A DNA stretch of 64,000 nt, taken from NCBI GenBank assembly GCA_046757965.1, contig JBHHZI010000001.1, forward strand, positions 26,758 through 90,757, given 5' to 3'. The translations under genes and the position numbers were made by a program. The notes under the pieces were generated by a model, which made no database searches, was not told the DNA's origin, and saw nothing but the letters and a program-made list of their open reading frames with translations. The DNA comes from JBHHZI01 sp046757965. GTDB lineage: Bacteria; Acidobacteriota; Polarisedimenticolia; SMYD01. Below are positions 16,757 through 26,007 of the stretch, in pieces (the stretch's first letter is position 1; each line of letters begins with the position of its first letter).

Positions 16757-17971
16757 GTGACCCTGTCGAATGGACCCCGGCTCGGACCGTACGAGATCAT
16801 CGCCCCGGCCGGAGCCGGCGGCATGGGAGAGGTGTACCGGGCGCGGGATACCCGGCTGGCGCGCGACGTGGCCATCAAGGTGCTGCCGGAACACCTTTCC
16901 GACCATCCCGACCTGCGTGCCCGCTTCGAGCGTGAGGCACGCGCCGTCTCCTCGCTGAACCATCCGCACATCTGTACGCTCCACGACATCGGCCACGAGG
17001 ACGGCATCGACTACCTGGTGATGGAGTACCTCGAGGGACAGAGTCTGGCTGCCCGTCTCGAGACCGGGGGCCCACTGCAGGGCGATGAGCTGCTCGGCAT
17101 CGCCACGCAGATCGCCGAGGCCCTGGACACCGCTCACCGTCAGGGACTCGTTCACCGGGACCTGAAGCCGGGCAACATCATGCTCACCCCGTCGGGCGCC
17201 AAGGTGCTGGACTTCGGCCTGGCCAAGATGGCCGCGTCCGGCCCGACAGCCGGCGACAGGACGGCGATCCTGCCGTTGACCTCCGCACCGACGGTGGCCG
17301 GAAGAGAGGCCGCCGGGACACCGTCGCCGCTGACCGCCGCCGGGACGATTCTGGGCACGTTTCAGTACATGGCGCCGGAGCAGATCGAGGGGAAGGAAGC
17401 CGACGTCCGCAGCGATATCTTCGCGTACGGTGCCACCCTCTACGAGATGGCCACGGGCCAGCGCCCCTTCCAGGGCGAGACCCAGGCCTCGCTCATCGCC
17501 TCGATCCTCAAGGATGATCCCCGATCCATCGCGTCATCCCGGTCGCGCGCTCCCGGCGGACTGGATCGCCTCGTCCGCAACTGCCTGGCCAAGAATCCGG
17601 CTGACCGGCGTCAGACCATGCGCGACGTGCTGCTCGATCTCCGCGCTCTCGCGGATGCGGACGACGCCGGCCACACTCCGGACGCCGGGCATCCATCCAG
17701 CACTCGCGCCGCCGTTACCTCGCGGTCGGCCAGGGGGGCCTGGGCGGTCGCCACCCTGGCCCTCGCCGTGGCCGCACTCACTGCCGTGGCCTGGTGGACC
17801 GGCCGGCCGGCGCCGCTCGCCCCGGCCGCGGTGATCCGCTCCTCCGTCGAGGCGCCTGACGGCATGACGTTCCAGTTCGAAGGCCCCAACGCCGGCGCGG
17901 TCACCGTGTCACCAGACGGACGTTTTCTGACCTTTTCCGCCACCAGCACCGATGGCATCCGGCGACTCTAG
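16757..17971 (+). CDS. Ser/Thr protein kinase with PD40 C-terminus, N-terminal part, ended by in-frame TAG
   Basis: A GTG start at 16757 follows an AGGGGGGG tract. The kinase domain is complete: GAGGMGEVY glycine loop, VAIK lysine (K41), HRDLKPGN catalytic loop, DFG, and MAPEQ. One membrane helix follows (WAVATLALAVAALTAVAWW, about 330-348), then the beginning of a beta-propeller (VTVSPDGRFLTFSA). The frame stops at TAG 17969-17971, but the next codons continue it (LRRLDKMEATAIPESD). In relatives this junction reads like LWLRRLD, so the stop probably replaces Trp (TGG). If translated as read, the product would still be a membrane-anchored kinase without its extracytoplasmic sensor. The remainder is at 17990-18937. 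Confidence 0.8.
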   Translation: MTLSNGPRLGPYEIIAPAGAGGMGEVYRARDTRLARDVAIKVLPEHLSDHPDLRARFEREARAVSSLNHPHICTLHDIGHEDGIDYLVMEYLEGQSLAARLETGGPLQGDELLGIATQIAEALDTAHRQGLVHRDLKPGNIMLTPSGAKVLDFGLAKMAASGPTAGDRTAILPLTSAPTVAGREAAGTPSPLTAAGTILGTFQYMAPEQIEGKEADVRSDIFAYGATLYEMATGQRPFQGETQASLIASILKDDPRSIASSRSRAPGGLDRLVRNCLAKNPADRRQTMRDVLLDLRALADADDAGHTPDAGHPSSTRAAVTSRSARGAWAVATLALAVAALTAVAWWTGRPAPLAPAAVIRSSVEAPDGMTFQFEGPNAGAVTVSPDGRFLTFSATSTDGIRRL

Positions 17972-17989
17972 CTGCGCCGCCTGGACAAG

Positions 17990-18937
17990 ATGGAGGCAAC
18001 AGCCATTCCCGAGTCCGACAACGGCCAGTACCCGTTCTGGTCCCCAGATTCACGCTTCATCGCCTTCTTCGCGTCCGGCAAGCTGAAGAAGGTCTCGACC
18101 ACCGGCGGCCAGGTGATCACGCTCTGTCGGGCGGCCAACGCACGCGGCGGAACGTGGGGATCCGCGGGCACCATCCTGTTCACGCCCCATTGGCGGCGCC
18201 AGCCGATCTTCCGGGTTCCCGCCGACGGCGGCGAGCCGGTGGCCGTGACGCAGCTCGACGCGACCCGCAACGAGACGACCCATCGCTGGCCGTGGTTTCT
18301 GCCGGACGGCCGCCATTTTCTGTTCCTGGCCGGCAGCCACATCGTCAAGTCGACCAGCGGCGACAACGCCATCTATCTGGGTTCCCTGGACTCCGACGAG
18401 ACCCGTCTGCTGTTTCGGGCTCGCTCCGCCGCGGTCTTCGCCGCCGGCCAGATCCTGTTCTCACGCGGCGGGTCGCTGGTGGCCCGGCCGTTCGAACCGG
18501 ACCGTCTGGCGTTCACCGGCGACGAACGCACTCTCGTCACCGGCGTGCAGTACGAGCGTACCTACTTCCAGGGTGTGTTCGGGGTCTCCGCCGCCGGCCT
18601 CCTGGCGTACCATGCCGGCAACACACGGACGGTGAGTAATCTGGTCTGGATGGACCGCGACGGCGGCATCACTCCCCGCTGGGCGAATGGCGGCAACGAG
18701 TTGTTTTTCATCGCGCCGGATCACACGCTCATGGAGGTGGGCGTCTCCTTCACACCCGAGCTGACTCTGGAGGCACCTCGACCCCTGTTCGATTCGGAGG
18801 TGCGCATCGACGACACAGCGTGCTACGACGTGACCCCCGACGGCAAGCGTTTTCTCATCAACCGCCTGCCCGCGAATCAGGGTGCCGCCTCGATCACACT
18901 CATCAGCGGATGGACCTCGCTGCTACCCGTGGAATGA
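17990..18937 (+). CDS. PD40/WD40 sensor part of the split kinase, with an internal deletion
   Basis: This continues the kinase frame after the TAG; an ATG at 17990 could start it but has no Shine-Dalgarno sequence. Propeller blades are recognisable (YPFWSPDSRFIAFFASGKLKK and similar). At about 18655-18670 the text jumps from NLVWMDRDG straight to GITPRWANGGNELFFIAPD. In kinases of this family these two motifs are separated by roughly 150-180 residues of additional blades, so an in-frame deletion of about 500 bp is inferred. Together with the amber codon this marks the locus as a probable pseudogene. Its TGA overlaps the ATG of the MFS gene (ATGA). Confidence 0.65.
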   Translation: MEATAIPESDNGQYPFWSPDSRFIAFFASGKLKKVSTTGGQVITLCRAANARGGTWGSAGTILFTPHWRRQPIFRVPADGGEPVAVTQLDATRNETTHRWPWFLPDGRHFLFLAGSHIVKSTSGDNAIYLGSLDSDETRLLFRARSAAVFAAGQILFSRGGSLVARPFEPDRLAFTGDERTLVTGVQYERTYFQGVFGVSAAGLLAYHAGNTRTVSNLVWMDRDGGITPRWANGGNELFFIAPDHTLMEVGVSFTPELTLEAPRPLFDSEVRIDDTACYDVTPDGKRFLINRLPANQGAASITLISGWTSLLPVE

Positions 18938-20235
18938 AGCCGACGGCGCCCCGGCCCCGGTCGCCCTGGCTGACACGCAACGTCGTCGGTCTGGGGCTGG
19001 CCAGCCTGTTCAACGATGTCTCGTCCGAGATGGTGGTGCCGCTGCTGCCTTTCTTTCTGACGTCGGTTCTCGGCGTGGGGCCGCTGGCCCTGGGCTGGAT
19101 CGAGGGTGGCGCCGACGCTGTCGCCAGCCTGCTGAAGCTGCTCTCCGGACGGGTGGCGGACCGTCTCGGGCGTCACCGCCCGCTGGTTCTTGCCGGCTAC
19201 GCCGTGTCGGTGCTGGCCCGGCCGTTCGTCGCTACCACGACGACGGCCGCCCAGGTGCTCGGCGTGCGCCTGGTCGATCGCGCCGGCAAGGGCGTGCGAA
19301 CCAGTCCGCGGGACGCCCTGCTCGCGCGGTCGGTCAAGCCGGCACGACGCGGCAGCGCCTTCGGATTCCACCGGGCGATGGATCATGCGGGCGCGGTGAT
19401 CGGGCCCCTGATCGCCTTCTCGCTCCTGTCGGCGGGCGGCATGGCCGTGCGATCCATCTTCTGGTGGTGCGCGCTGCCCGGACTGCTGGCCGTGGTCTGT
19501 CTCGCCGTGTTCGTCCGAGACCGGCCCGCCCGTCTCGACGACACCGATGACACGCGGCCGACATCTGACGGGCTCCCTCGTGCGGACTCCGAACGCGCAC
19601 TCACGCCGGCGGGCGAGACCGCCCCGGCTGCGCCGGCTGTCCCGTCGACGTGGCGGCCGCCGGTCGGGCTGGGCATCCTGCTGGTCCCTCTGGGCCTGTT
19701 CAGCCTGGGAAACGCCAGCGATCTGTTTCTCCTGCTGAAGGCCAGCGAGTCCCGTTCTCCACTGATGACCCTGCCGCTGCTGTGGATGGCGTTCCACGTG
19801 GTCAAGTCGGTCTCGTCGGTCATCGGTGGGCGACTCGCTGACCGGTTCGGCCGGCGGCGCCTCATCGTCTCGGGATGGCTGGTCTACGCCGCGGTCTACG
19901 CCGGGTTCGCGCTGACGACGCAGATCGCCATGGTGTGCGCCCTTTTCATCGTCTATGGCCTCTACCACGGTCTGACCGAGGGAGCGGAGAAGGCCCTGAT
20001 CGCCGATCTCGCCCCGGCGACACGTCACGGAGCCGCGTTTGGCTGGTACCACGTCACTCTCGGAGCTGGAGCCCTGGCGGCGAGTGTGCTGTTCGGCGGC
20101 CTCTGGCAGGGGTTCGGAAGCGCCACGGCCTTTGCCGCAAGCAGCGGCCTGGCGCTGGCGGCCGCCGCATGGCTCGGCTTCTCCCCGCGCCACACGATCC
20201 GGTCCGGCCCGATGGACTCACCCGGCCTCGGTTGA
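18934..20235 (+). CDS. MFS transporter
   Basis: The 433-aa protein has about 12 hydrophobic segments in two halves joined by a charged, Asp/Pro-rich loop (about 200-235). The first helix reads LASLFNDVSSEMVVPLLPFFL, and the first cytoplasmic loop carries the MFS signature as RVADRLGRHRP, repeated in the second half as RLADRFGRRR. VDRAGKGVRTSPRDALLA is a hallmark of a widespread uncharacterised drug-exporter-like MFS subfamily. The substrate cannot be told from sequence. Its ATG overlaps the stop of the broken kinase, so it depended on translational coupling with that gene; no strong Shine-Dalgarno sequence of its own is visible. Confidence 0.88.
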   Translation: MKPTAPRPRSPWLTRNVVGLGLASLFNDVSSEMVVPLLPFFLTSVLGVGPLALGWIEGGADAVASLLKLLSGRVADRLGRHRPLVLAGYAVSVLARPFVATTTTAAQVLGVRLVDRAGKGVRTSPRDALLARSVKPARRGSAFGFHRAMDHAGAVIGPLIAFSLLSAGGMAVRSIFWWCALPGLLAVVCLAVFVRDRPARLDDTDDTRPTSDGLPRADSERALTPAGETAPAAPAVPSTWRPPVGLGILLVPLGLFSLGNASDLFLLLKASESRSPLMTLPLLWMAFHVVKSVSSVIGGRLADRFGRRRLIVSGWLVYAAVYAGFALTTQIAMVCALFIVYGLYHGLTEGAEKALIADLAPATRHGAAFGWYHVTLGAGALAASVLFGGLWQGFGSATAFAASSGLALAAAAWLGFSPRHTIRSGPMDSPGLG

Positions 20236-20296
20236 TGCCGTGGATCGACAACCGGGGCAACGGCCCGCCTCCGGTCAGAGAGTCGACGGGGCGGCC

Positions 20297-21193
20297 TCAG
20301 CCAAGCAGATGGCGCAGGGCTTCGTCGAGGCGCGGGTGCCGGAACAGATGACCCGCGGCCTCCAGACGGGCAGGTCGAACCCGATGGCTGACCAGCAGCA
20401 GGGCGTCGGCCATCTCTCCGAACGCGAGCCGGGCCACGATCGCGGGCATCGGGAGCATCGCGGGACGCGACAGCACCCGCGCGAGCGTGCGAGAGAATTC
20501 CGCGTTGGTCACGGGTGACGGCGAGACGGCATTGATCGGACCGCTCCACTCCGGTTCGGCCAGCGCCTTCGTGATGACCGTGACGGCGTCGTCGAGCGCG
20601 ATCCAGCTCATGAACTGACGACCGTTTCCGATCCGACCACCGAGGCCCAGCCGGAACGGCGGCAGCATGCGCGCCAGAGCGCCGCCGCCGGTGTCGAGGA
20701 TGACCCCGAACCGCAGGTGGATGACCCGGGCGCCACACGCGCGGAGCGGCTCGGCGGCCGCCTCCCAGTCCGCGCAAACCGAGGCCAGAAACCCCGAACC
20801 GGCCGGATGGGTCTCGTCCAGGACCACATCACCTCGATCCCCGTAGAAACCCACTGCCGACGCCGCCACGAGGACCGGCGGCGGATGCCGGAGCCGGGCG
20901 AGGGCCACACAGAGAAGCCGGGTTCCCTCGACCCGGCTGGCCCGGATACGCTGCTTCTTGCGCGCCGTCCAGCGTCCCGAGCCGATATTCTCCCCGGCGA
21001 GGTGAACCACGGCGTCGAGATCATCGAGGCGATCCAGATCGACGGCGCGTGCGGCCGGATCCCAGGACACCGCATCCGGACCGACCGGTCCCGGCGGCCG
21101 GACCAGGCGGACCACCCGGTGGCCGTCCCGCCTGAGACCGCCGGTGAGAGCCGAGCCAACCATGCCGCTGGCCCCGGTCACGAGAATCTTCAC
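20297..21193 (-). CDS. TIGR01777-type NAD-dependent epimerase/SDR protein (YfcH-like)
   Basis: 298 aa, full length for the family. The N-terminus MKILVTGASGMVGSAL is an extended-SDR dinucleotide-binding site. VHLAGENIGSGRWTARKKQRI, the conserved signature of the YfcH/TIGR01777 group, and ASAVGFYGDRG with its YG pair follow. The C-terminus (about 245-296) is the DUF1731 segment that accompanies this group. These cytoplasmic enzymes are presumed NAD(P)-dependent sugar-nucleotide-like epimerases or reductases, but their substrates are unknown; relatives occur near DNA repair or cell division genes. Here the gene stands alone, divergent from the hybrid histidine kinase. Confidence 0.9.
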   Translation of the reverse strand: MKILVTGASGMVGSALTGGLRRDGHRVVRLVRPPGPVGPDAVSWDPAARAVDLDRLDDLDAVVHLAGENIGSGRWTARKKQRIRASRVEGTRLLCVALARLRHPPPVLVAASAVGFYGDRGDVVLDETHPAGSGFLASVCADWEAAAEPLRACGARVIHLRFGVILDTGGGALARMLPPFRLGLGGRIGNGRQFMSWIALDDAVTVITKALAEPEWSGPINAVSPSPVTNAEFSRTLARVLSRPAMLPMPAIVARLAFGEMADALLLVSHRVRPARLEAAGHLFRHPRLDEALRHLLG

Positions 21194-21340
21194 GACCGGA
21201 GGATACTCCAGCCGGAGGCGTCACACCCCTTCGTTGCTTGTGAGACGCCGCGCCGGCCATGTTATGCTCCGGATGACCCTGTCGGGGCACTCCACCCCGG
21301 CTGATGGCCCACGCAGATCCGCCCACGAAACGGCGGAAAG

Positions 21341-23302
21341 ATGTCTCGGAACCATCTCATGACGAACCGTTCAGACAGCGAGCGAGAAGCTCTCTCGCGG
21401 GCCATCCTGGATGCCACCGCCGACGGACTGCTGGTCGTGGACGCTTCCGGCAAGGTCATCCGGTCCAACGCGCGCTTCGCGCGCATGTGGCGGATCCCGG
21501 ACGACCTTCTCGCCTCGCAGGATGATGACGCCCTTCTGGCCCACGTCGTGGACCAGCTTGTCGATCCCCGCTCGTTTCTCGCCAAGGTGGAACAACTCTA
21601 CGCGTCCCGGAAGATCGACGTCGACACCCTTCACTTCAAGGACGGCCGGGTGTTCGAACGATACTCCGCTCCGCTGCTGGTGGCGGACCAGCTCGCCGGG
21701 CGGGTCTGGTCCTTCCGCGACCTGACGGAACGATTCCGCTCGCGGGAGGCGCTCGCGATCAGCGAGGAACGGTTCCGCACTCTCTACAACACGGCTCCCG
21801 TGATGATGCACTCCATCAACGCGGACTCGCGCATCGTCGAGGTCAACAACCACTGGCTCGAGTCAATGGGCTACACCCGGGAGCAGGTGATCGGGCGTAC
21901 CGCAACCACTTTCGTCACCGAGGAATCGCGAACAATCCTCGACACGGAGGTCCTGCCCCGCTTCTTCCGCGAGGGTCGCACCGACGACTTCCCGGTCCAG
22001 ATGCTGAGGGCCGATGGCGACATCCTCGACGTTCGACTCACGGCGCGCGCCGAGTTCGCCCCCGATGGTAGCTTTCACCGTTCGTTCACGGTACTGGTCG
22101 ACGTCACCGATCGTCTCCGGGCTGAGCGCGAGAAGGAGCAGCTCCAGGCGCAACTCCAGCAGGCGCAGAAGATGGAGAGCCTGGGTGTTCTGGCCGGTGG
22201 CATCGCCCACGATTTCAACAATCTGCTCGTCAGCATCATGGGTAACGCCGATCTTGCCCTGATGCGGATGGAGGACGGTTCGCCCGGCCGCCGGAACATC
22301 GATGAGGTGATGAAAGGCTCCCATCGCGCCGCCGACCTCTGCAAGCAGATGCTCGCCTACTCCGGCAAGGGGCGATTCCAGCCTCGCGCCCTGAACATCG
22401 CCGCGATCATCGAGGAGATGACTCATCTGCTCGAGGTCTCGATCTCGAAGAGGGCCCGGATCGTCTGCGATTTCGCGCCAGATCTCCCGGCCGTGGAGGC
22501 GGATGCCACACAGCTCCGGCAGGTGGTCATGAACCTGATCACGAACGCATCGGATGCGATGGAGGACAACGCGGGGATCATCAACCTGGCCACCGGAACG
22601 GTGCATTGCGACCGGAGTTATCTCAGCAGGCTACTCGTCAATGAGGAGCTCATCCCGGGAGATTATGTGTTTCTGGAGGTGACCGATTCGGGCAAGGGGA
22701 TGGACGAACACACTCGCCAGCGCATATTCGACCCGTTCTTCACCACGAAGGCGACCGGTCGAGGCCTCGGGCTCGCCGCCACCCTGGGCATCGTCCGGGC
22801 CCACCACGGCACCATCAAGGTGTACAGCGAGCCGGGCCATGGCACGACATTCAAGGTTCTTCTTCCCGCCTCCCGGTCCAGGGCAGAGCAGGCGGACCGG
22901 GTGCCGCCGGCGAGCCGGTCTCGGCGGCTCTCCGGCACGGCGCTGGTCGTGGATGATGAGCCGGCCGTCCGCGATCTGGCCCGGCAGGTCCTCGAGCATG
23001 CAGGGCTGGATGTGATCGAGGCCGCCAGCGGGGAGCGGGCCATCGAGATCGTGCGCGAACGATCCCCGGCGATCTCCATCGTCGTGCTCGACATGACGAT
23101 GCCCGGTCTCGACGGAGAGCAGACCTTCCGACGGCTGCGGACCATTCGGGGAGATCTCCGCGTCGTCCTCAGCAGTGGATACAACGCCCAGGCAGCAACC
23201 AGCCGCTTCGTCGGCAAGGGACTGGCCGGATTCGTCCACAAACCGTACCGGGCGGCGGATCTGATCGACGCCGTGGCCGACGCACTCGCGTCCCGTCACT
23301 GA
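21341..23302 (+). CDS. Hybrid sensor histidine kinase: PAS-PAS-HisKA-HATPase-receiver
   Basis: This 653-aa soluble sensor has no membrane helix. PAS 1 occupies about 15-130 (ILDATADGLLVVDASGKVIR), PAS 2 about 140-260 (FRTLYNTAPVMMHSINADSR), then a short coiled coil. The dimerisation helix has the phospho-His in GGIAHDFNN. The ATPase domain shows VMNLITNASDAM (N box), DSGKGMD (G1), FFTTKATGRGLGL (F/G2) and HGTTFKV. A C-terminal receiver (about 530-650) carries VVDDE, acceptor Asp in VVLDMTMPG and Lys in FVHKPY. All catalytic motifs are intact. A GGAAAG precedes the ATG. No partner regulator is adjacent; the C-terminal receiver may pass phosphate to an unlinked Hpt protein. Its end overlaps the convergent cyanophycinase gene by 7 bases. 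Confidence 0.95.
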   Translation: MSRNHLMTNRSDSEREALSRAILDATADGLLVVDASGKVIRSNARFARMWRIPDDLLASQDDDALLAHVVDQLVDPRSFLAKVEQLYASRKIDVDTLHFKDGRVFERYSAPLLVADQLAGRVWSFRDLTERFRSREALAISEERFRTLYNTAPVMMHSINADSRIVEVNNHWLESMGYTREQVIGRTATTFVTEESRTILDTEVLPRFFREGRTDDFPVQMLRADGDILDVRLTARAEFAPDGSFHRSFTVLVDVTDRLRAEREKEQLQAQLQQAQKMESLGVLAGGIAHDFNNLLVSIMGNADLALMRMEDGSPGRRNIDEVMKGSHRAADLCKQMLAYSGKGRFQPRALNIAAIIEEMTHLLEVSISKRARIVCDFAPDLPAVEADATQLRQVVMNLITNASDAMEDNAGIINLATGTVHCDRSYLSRLLVNEELIPGDYVFLEVTDSGKGMDEHTRQRIFDPFFTTKATGRGLGLAATLGIVRAHHGTIKVYSEPGHGTTFKVLLPASRSRAEQADRVPPASRSRRLSGTALVVDDEPAVRDLARQVLEHAGLDVIEAASGERAIEIVRERSPAISIVVLDMTMPGLDGEQTFRRLRTIRGDLRVVLSSGYNAQAATSRFVGKGLAGFVHKPYRAADLIDAVADALASRH

Positions 23303-24171
23303 TTCCCGGCAGCCGGGTCGAATCGATGCGCGTGTGCCAGCGCTCGGCGGGCGGCGAGATCGAGCACCTCGCCTGGCGCCAGCTCGAAGTAGGGGTGGGC
23401 CTCGTCCTTGGCGAAGCGCGCGTGGTCATAGACGAGAACCCGACTCGAGCCGATCACCTCTGCCCGGTCTCCGTCGACGACGAGGGCCGTATCCTCATCG
23501 ATACCGAGACCGAGGAGTTCCGGGTGGGCCTCAATGACCGGAAGCAGATCATCCTGACGGTCCCGGGCGATGACATGCTGGTCAATGGCCACGCCGTGCA
23601 GAAAACCGAACCCCGCCTCGTGGCCCGGCGCCATCATGATGGTGTTCCCCTCGGGGGCGCCGCGCACCAGATACGACCCCTGGATCGTCGCGCCGGCCGA
23701 CGACCCGCCGATCACACCACCGCGGTCGAGAACGGCGTGGAACGCCTCCTCGGTGCTCGTCCCGGCATAGGCATCGACAAGACGCCACTGCCGGCCGCCG
23801 CCGAACCACACGCCCCGGGCCCGGTCGATGGGCGCGACGAACTCGACGGTGTCGGCCCGCTCCCGGTCCCGCGTGTGCAGCACCGACACGTCACGGAACC
23901 CGGCGTCATGAAACGGCCGCGCGAACTCCTCCACTCGGTCGTCCAGGTCACCTTCCAGTGCCGTGGGAACCACGACGATCGGAGCGCCCGGACCGCCGGC
24001 CAGTTCCATGAAGCGCTTCAGAATCTCCGGGCTGCGCATGCCGCCCCCGACGATGACCAGGTGGCCGTGTGCCGGCCCGACCCGAGGCGCCGGCGCCGCG
24101 ACACCGGGCGGTTCGACAGCGGCAACGAGCAACACCAGGATGACGATGGCTCGCGCATGGCGGCGGTTCAT
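23296..24171 (-). CDS. Cyanophycinase-like peptidase (S51 family), exported
   Basis: Start chosen at ATG 24171 because MNRRHARAIVILVLLVAAV forms a signal peptide; the frame is open to 24231. The mature part shows the S51 landmarks: GHLVIVGGGMRSPEIL, VWFGGGRQWRLVD, nucleophile Ser in GGVIGGSSAGATIQG, and a conserved DQHVIARDRQDDL. S51 enzymes cleave beta-Asp-Arg units from cyanophycin or alpha-Asp dipeptides; an exported form would degrade external polymer. The neighbouring upstream gene on the same strand is P5C dehydrogenase, which oxidises the product of arginine/proline breakdown to glutamate, consistent with use of Arg-Asp polymer as food. The gene could be co-transcribed with it (52 bases apart). 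Confidence 0.85.
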   Translation of the reverse strand: MNRRHARAIVILVLLVAAVEPPGVAAPAPRVGPAHGHLVIVGGGMRSPEILKRFMELAGGPGAPIVVVPTALEGDLDDRVEEFARPFHDAGFRDVSVLHTRDRERADTVEFVAPIDRARGVWFGGGRQWRLVDAYAGTSTEEAFHAVLDRGGVIGGSSAGATIQGSYLVRGAPEGNTIMMAPGHEAGFGFLHGVAIDQHVIARDRQDDLLPVIEAHPELLGLGIDEDTALVVDGDRAEVIGSSRVLVYDHARFAKDEAHPYFELAPGEVLDLAARRALAHAHRFDPAAGNQ

Positions 24172-24223
24172 GGCCGCGATCCGACTTCCGGCCGGCCCAC
24201 ACACGCCCCGCGCCTCGGACCGG

Positions 24224-25858
24224 TCACTCACCGGGTGCCATGAAGGGATACACCACCGAGGTCGGCGGAACGAAGGTTTCCTTGATGGAACGGGGACTGA
24301 CCCAGCGAACGAGGTTCAGGTAGCTGCCGGCCTTGTCATTGGTTCCGGATGCCCGGCTCCCCCCGAACGGCTGCTGGCCCACCACCGCGCCGGTCGGCTT
24401 GTCATTGATATAGAAGTTGCCCGCCGTGTTGACCAGGGCATCCCGGATCTTGCGGATGGCGGCACGGTCCTGTGCGAACACCGCCCCGGTCAGACCGTAG
24501 GTCGAACCGGAATCACAGATCGACAGCGCCCGATCGAGATCGGCGTCCCTGTAGACATGGATGGTCAGGACCGGGCCGAAGATCTCTTCCCGGAGCAGCT
24601 TGAAGTCCGGCCTGCGCGCCAGGATCACCGTTGGCTCGATGAAGTAGCCCCGGCGGGCGTCACACTTTCCTCCGATCAGGATACGCGCCTCGTCAGAACG
24701 TGACGCGTACTGGATGGCACGCTTGATCGAATCGAACGCATTGCGATCGATGACGGCATTGACGAAATGGGTGAAGTCCGCCGGATCACCCATGGACAGC
24801 CTGGCGGTCTCGGCGAGAAGCCGTCGCTCGACCCGCGGCCAGATGGAGCGGGGAATGAAGGCACGAGAGGCCGCGGAACATTTCTGCCCCTGGTATTCAA
24901 ATGCACCGCGCACCAGCGCCGTGACCAGCGCCGGAACGGATGCCGACCGGTGCGCGAAGACGAAGTCCTTTCCCCCGGTCTCCCCCACGATACGCGGATA
25001 CGACCGGTATCTTCTGATGTTGCGGCCCACCGTCTCCCACATCCCCTGGAATACCTCCGTGGAGCCAGTGAAGTGGATGCCCGCCAGGTCGGGGCTCGCC
25101 AGCGCCGGGTCGCCGACCTCCCCGCCCGATCCCGGGACCATGTTGATGACCCCGGGCGGCAACCCCGCCTCCTCGAGCAGATCCATGAGATGGTGCGCGG
25201 TATACACGGCCGTGGACGCCGGCTTCCAGAGAACGACGTTGCCCATCATGGCCGGGGCCGTCGGCAGATTGCCCGCAATGCTGGTGAAGTTGAACGGCGT
25301 GACGGCGAACACGAATCCTTCCAGTGGCCGATGCTCCATCATGTTCCAGCAACCGGGCGAGGAGTCCGGTTGCTCGTCGTAGATCCTTTCCATGTACTCG
25401 GCGTTGAACCGCCAGAAGTCGATCAGCTCACAGGCGGCATCGATCTCGGCCTGGTGGACATTCTTCGACTGGGACAGCATCGTCGCGGCGTTGAGCACCT
25501 GCCGGTGCCGCCCGGCCAGCAACTCCGCTGCCTTGAGGAAGATGGCGGCGCGGTCCGACCACGGCATGGCAGCCCACCGCGGACGCGCCTCCAGCGCCGC
25601 GCGGATCGCCCGGTCCACCTCCTTCTTCCGACAGCGGTGCCAGGTGGCGAGAACGTGAGCATGGTCGTGGGGCATCACCGCCTTCGCCAGCCGGCGCGTT
25701 CGCACCTTCCGGCCGCCGATACGCGCCGGAATATCGATGGTCTTGTTTGACAGACGGTTCAACTGCTGCCGGATCTCGCGGCGCTCCGGGCTCCCGGGAG
25801 CGAATTCCAGAACCGGTTCGTTGTACGGGGCGGGAACGGTCAACGCGCCGTTGGACAT
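24224..25858 (-). CDS. pruA: L-glutamate gamma-semialdehyde (1-pyrroline-5-carboxylate) dehydrogenase
   Basis: The 544-aa length and sequence fit the group-1 delta-1-pyrroline-5-carboxylate dehydrogenases. It oxidises glutamate semialdehyde to glutamate with NAD+, the last step of proline and arginine/ornithine catabolism. Visible motifs: NEPVLEFAPGSPERREI at the N-terminus, VTPFNFTSIAGNLPTAPAMM, KPASTAVYTAHHLM, HFTGSTEVFQ, general base Glu in IVGETGGKDFVFAH, nucleophile Cys in GAFEYQGQKCSAASR, EEIFGPVLT, and FYINDKPTGAVVGQQPFGG. All catalytic residues are present. No proline dehydrogenase domain is fused. It precedes the cyanophycinase gene on the same strand. Confidence 0.95.
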   Translation of the reverse strand: MSNGALTVPAPYNEPVLEFAPGSPERREIRQQLNRLSNKTIDIPARIGGRKVRTRRLAKAVMPHDHAHVLATWHRCRKKEVDRAIRAALEARPRWAAMPWSDRAAIFLKAAELLAGRHRQVLNAATMLSQSKNVHQAEIDAACELIDFWRFNAEYMERIYDEQPDSSPGCWNMMEHRPLEGFVFAVTPFNFTSIAGNLPTAPAMMGNVVLWKPASTAVYTAHHLMDLLEEAGLPPGVINMVPGSGGEVGDPALASPDLAGIHFTGSTEVFQGMWETVGRNIRRYRSYPRIVGETGGKDFVFAHRSASVPALVTALVRGAFEYQGQKCSAASRAFIPRSIWPRVERRLLAETARLSMGDPADFTHFVNAVIDRNAFDSIKRAIQYASRSDEARILIGGKCDARRGYFIEPTVILARRPDFKLLREEIFGPVLTIHVYRDADLDRALSICDSGSTYGLTGAVFAQDRAAIRKIRDALVNTAGNFYINDKPTGAVVGQQPFGGSRASGTNDKAGSYLNLVRWVSPRSIKETFVPPTSVVYPFMAPGE

Positions 25859-26007
25859 GGACGCTCTCCTCGCATTGGATGTCGATGTCTTGTGCCGGGC
25901 GGGTCATTCTAGCAGGCGGAGCCGTGCGCGGGACCTGACCGTGCGCCTTGCGGCACAGATGGGAGCTCACGGTCTGGAAGCGACCACGGCGCCCTGAGGC
26001 AGATCGA

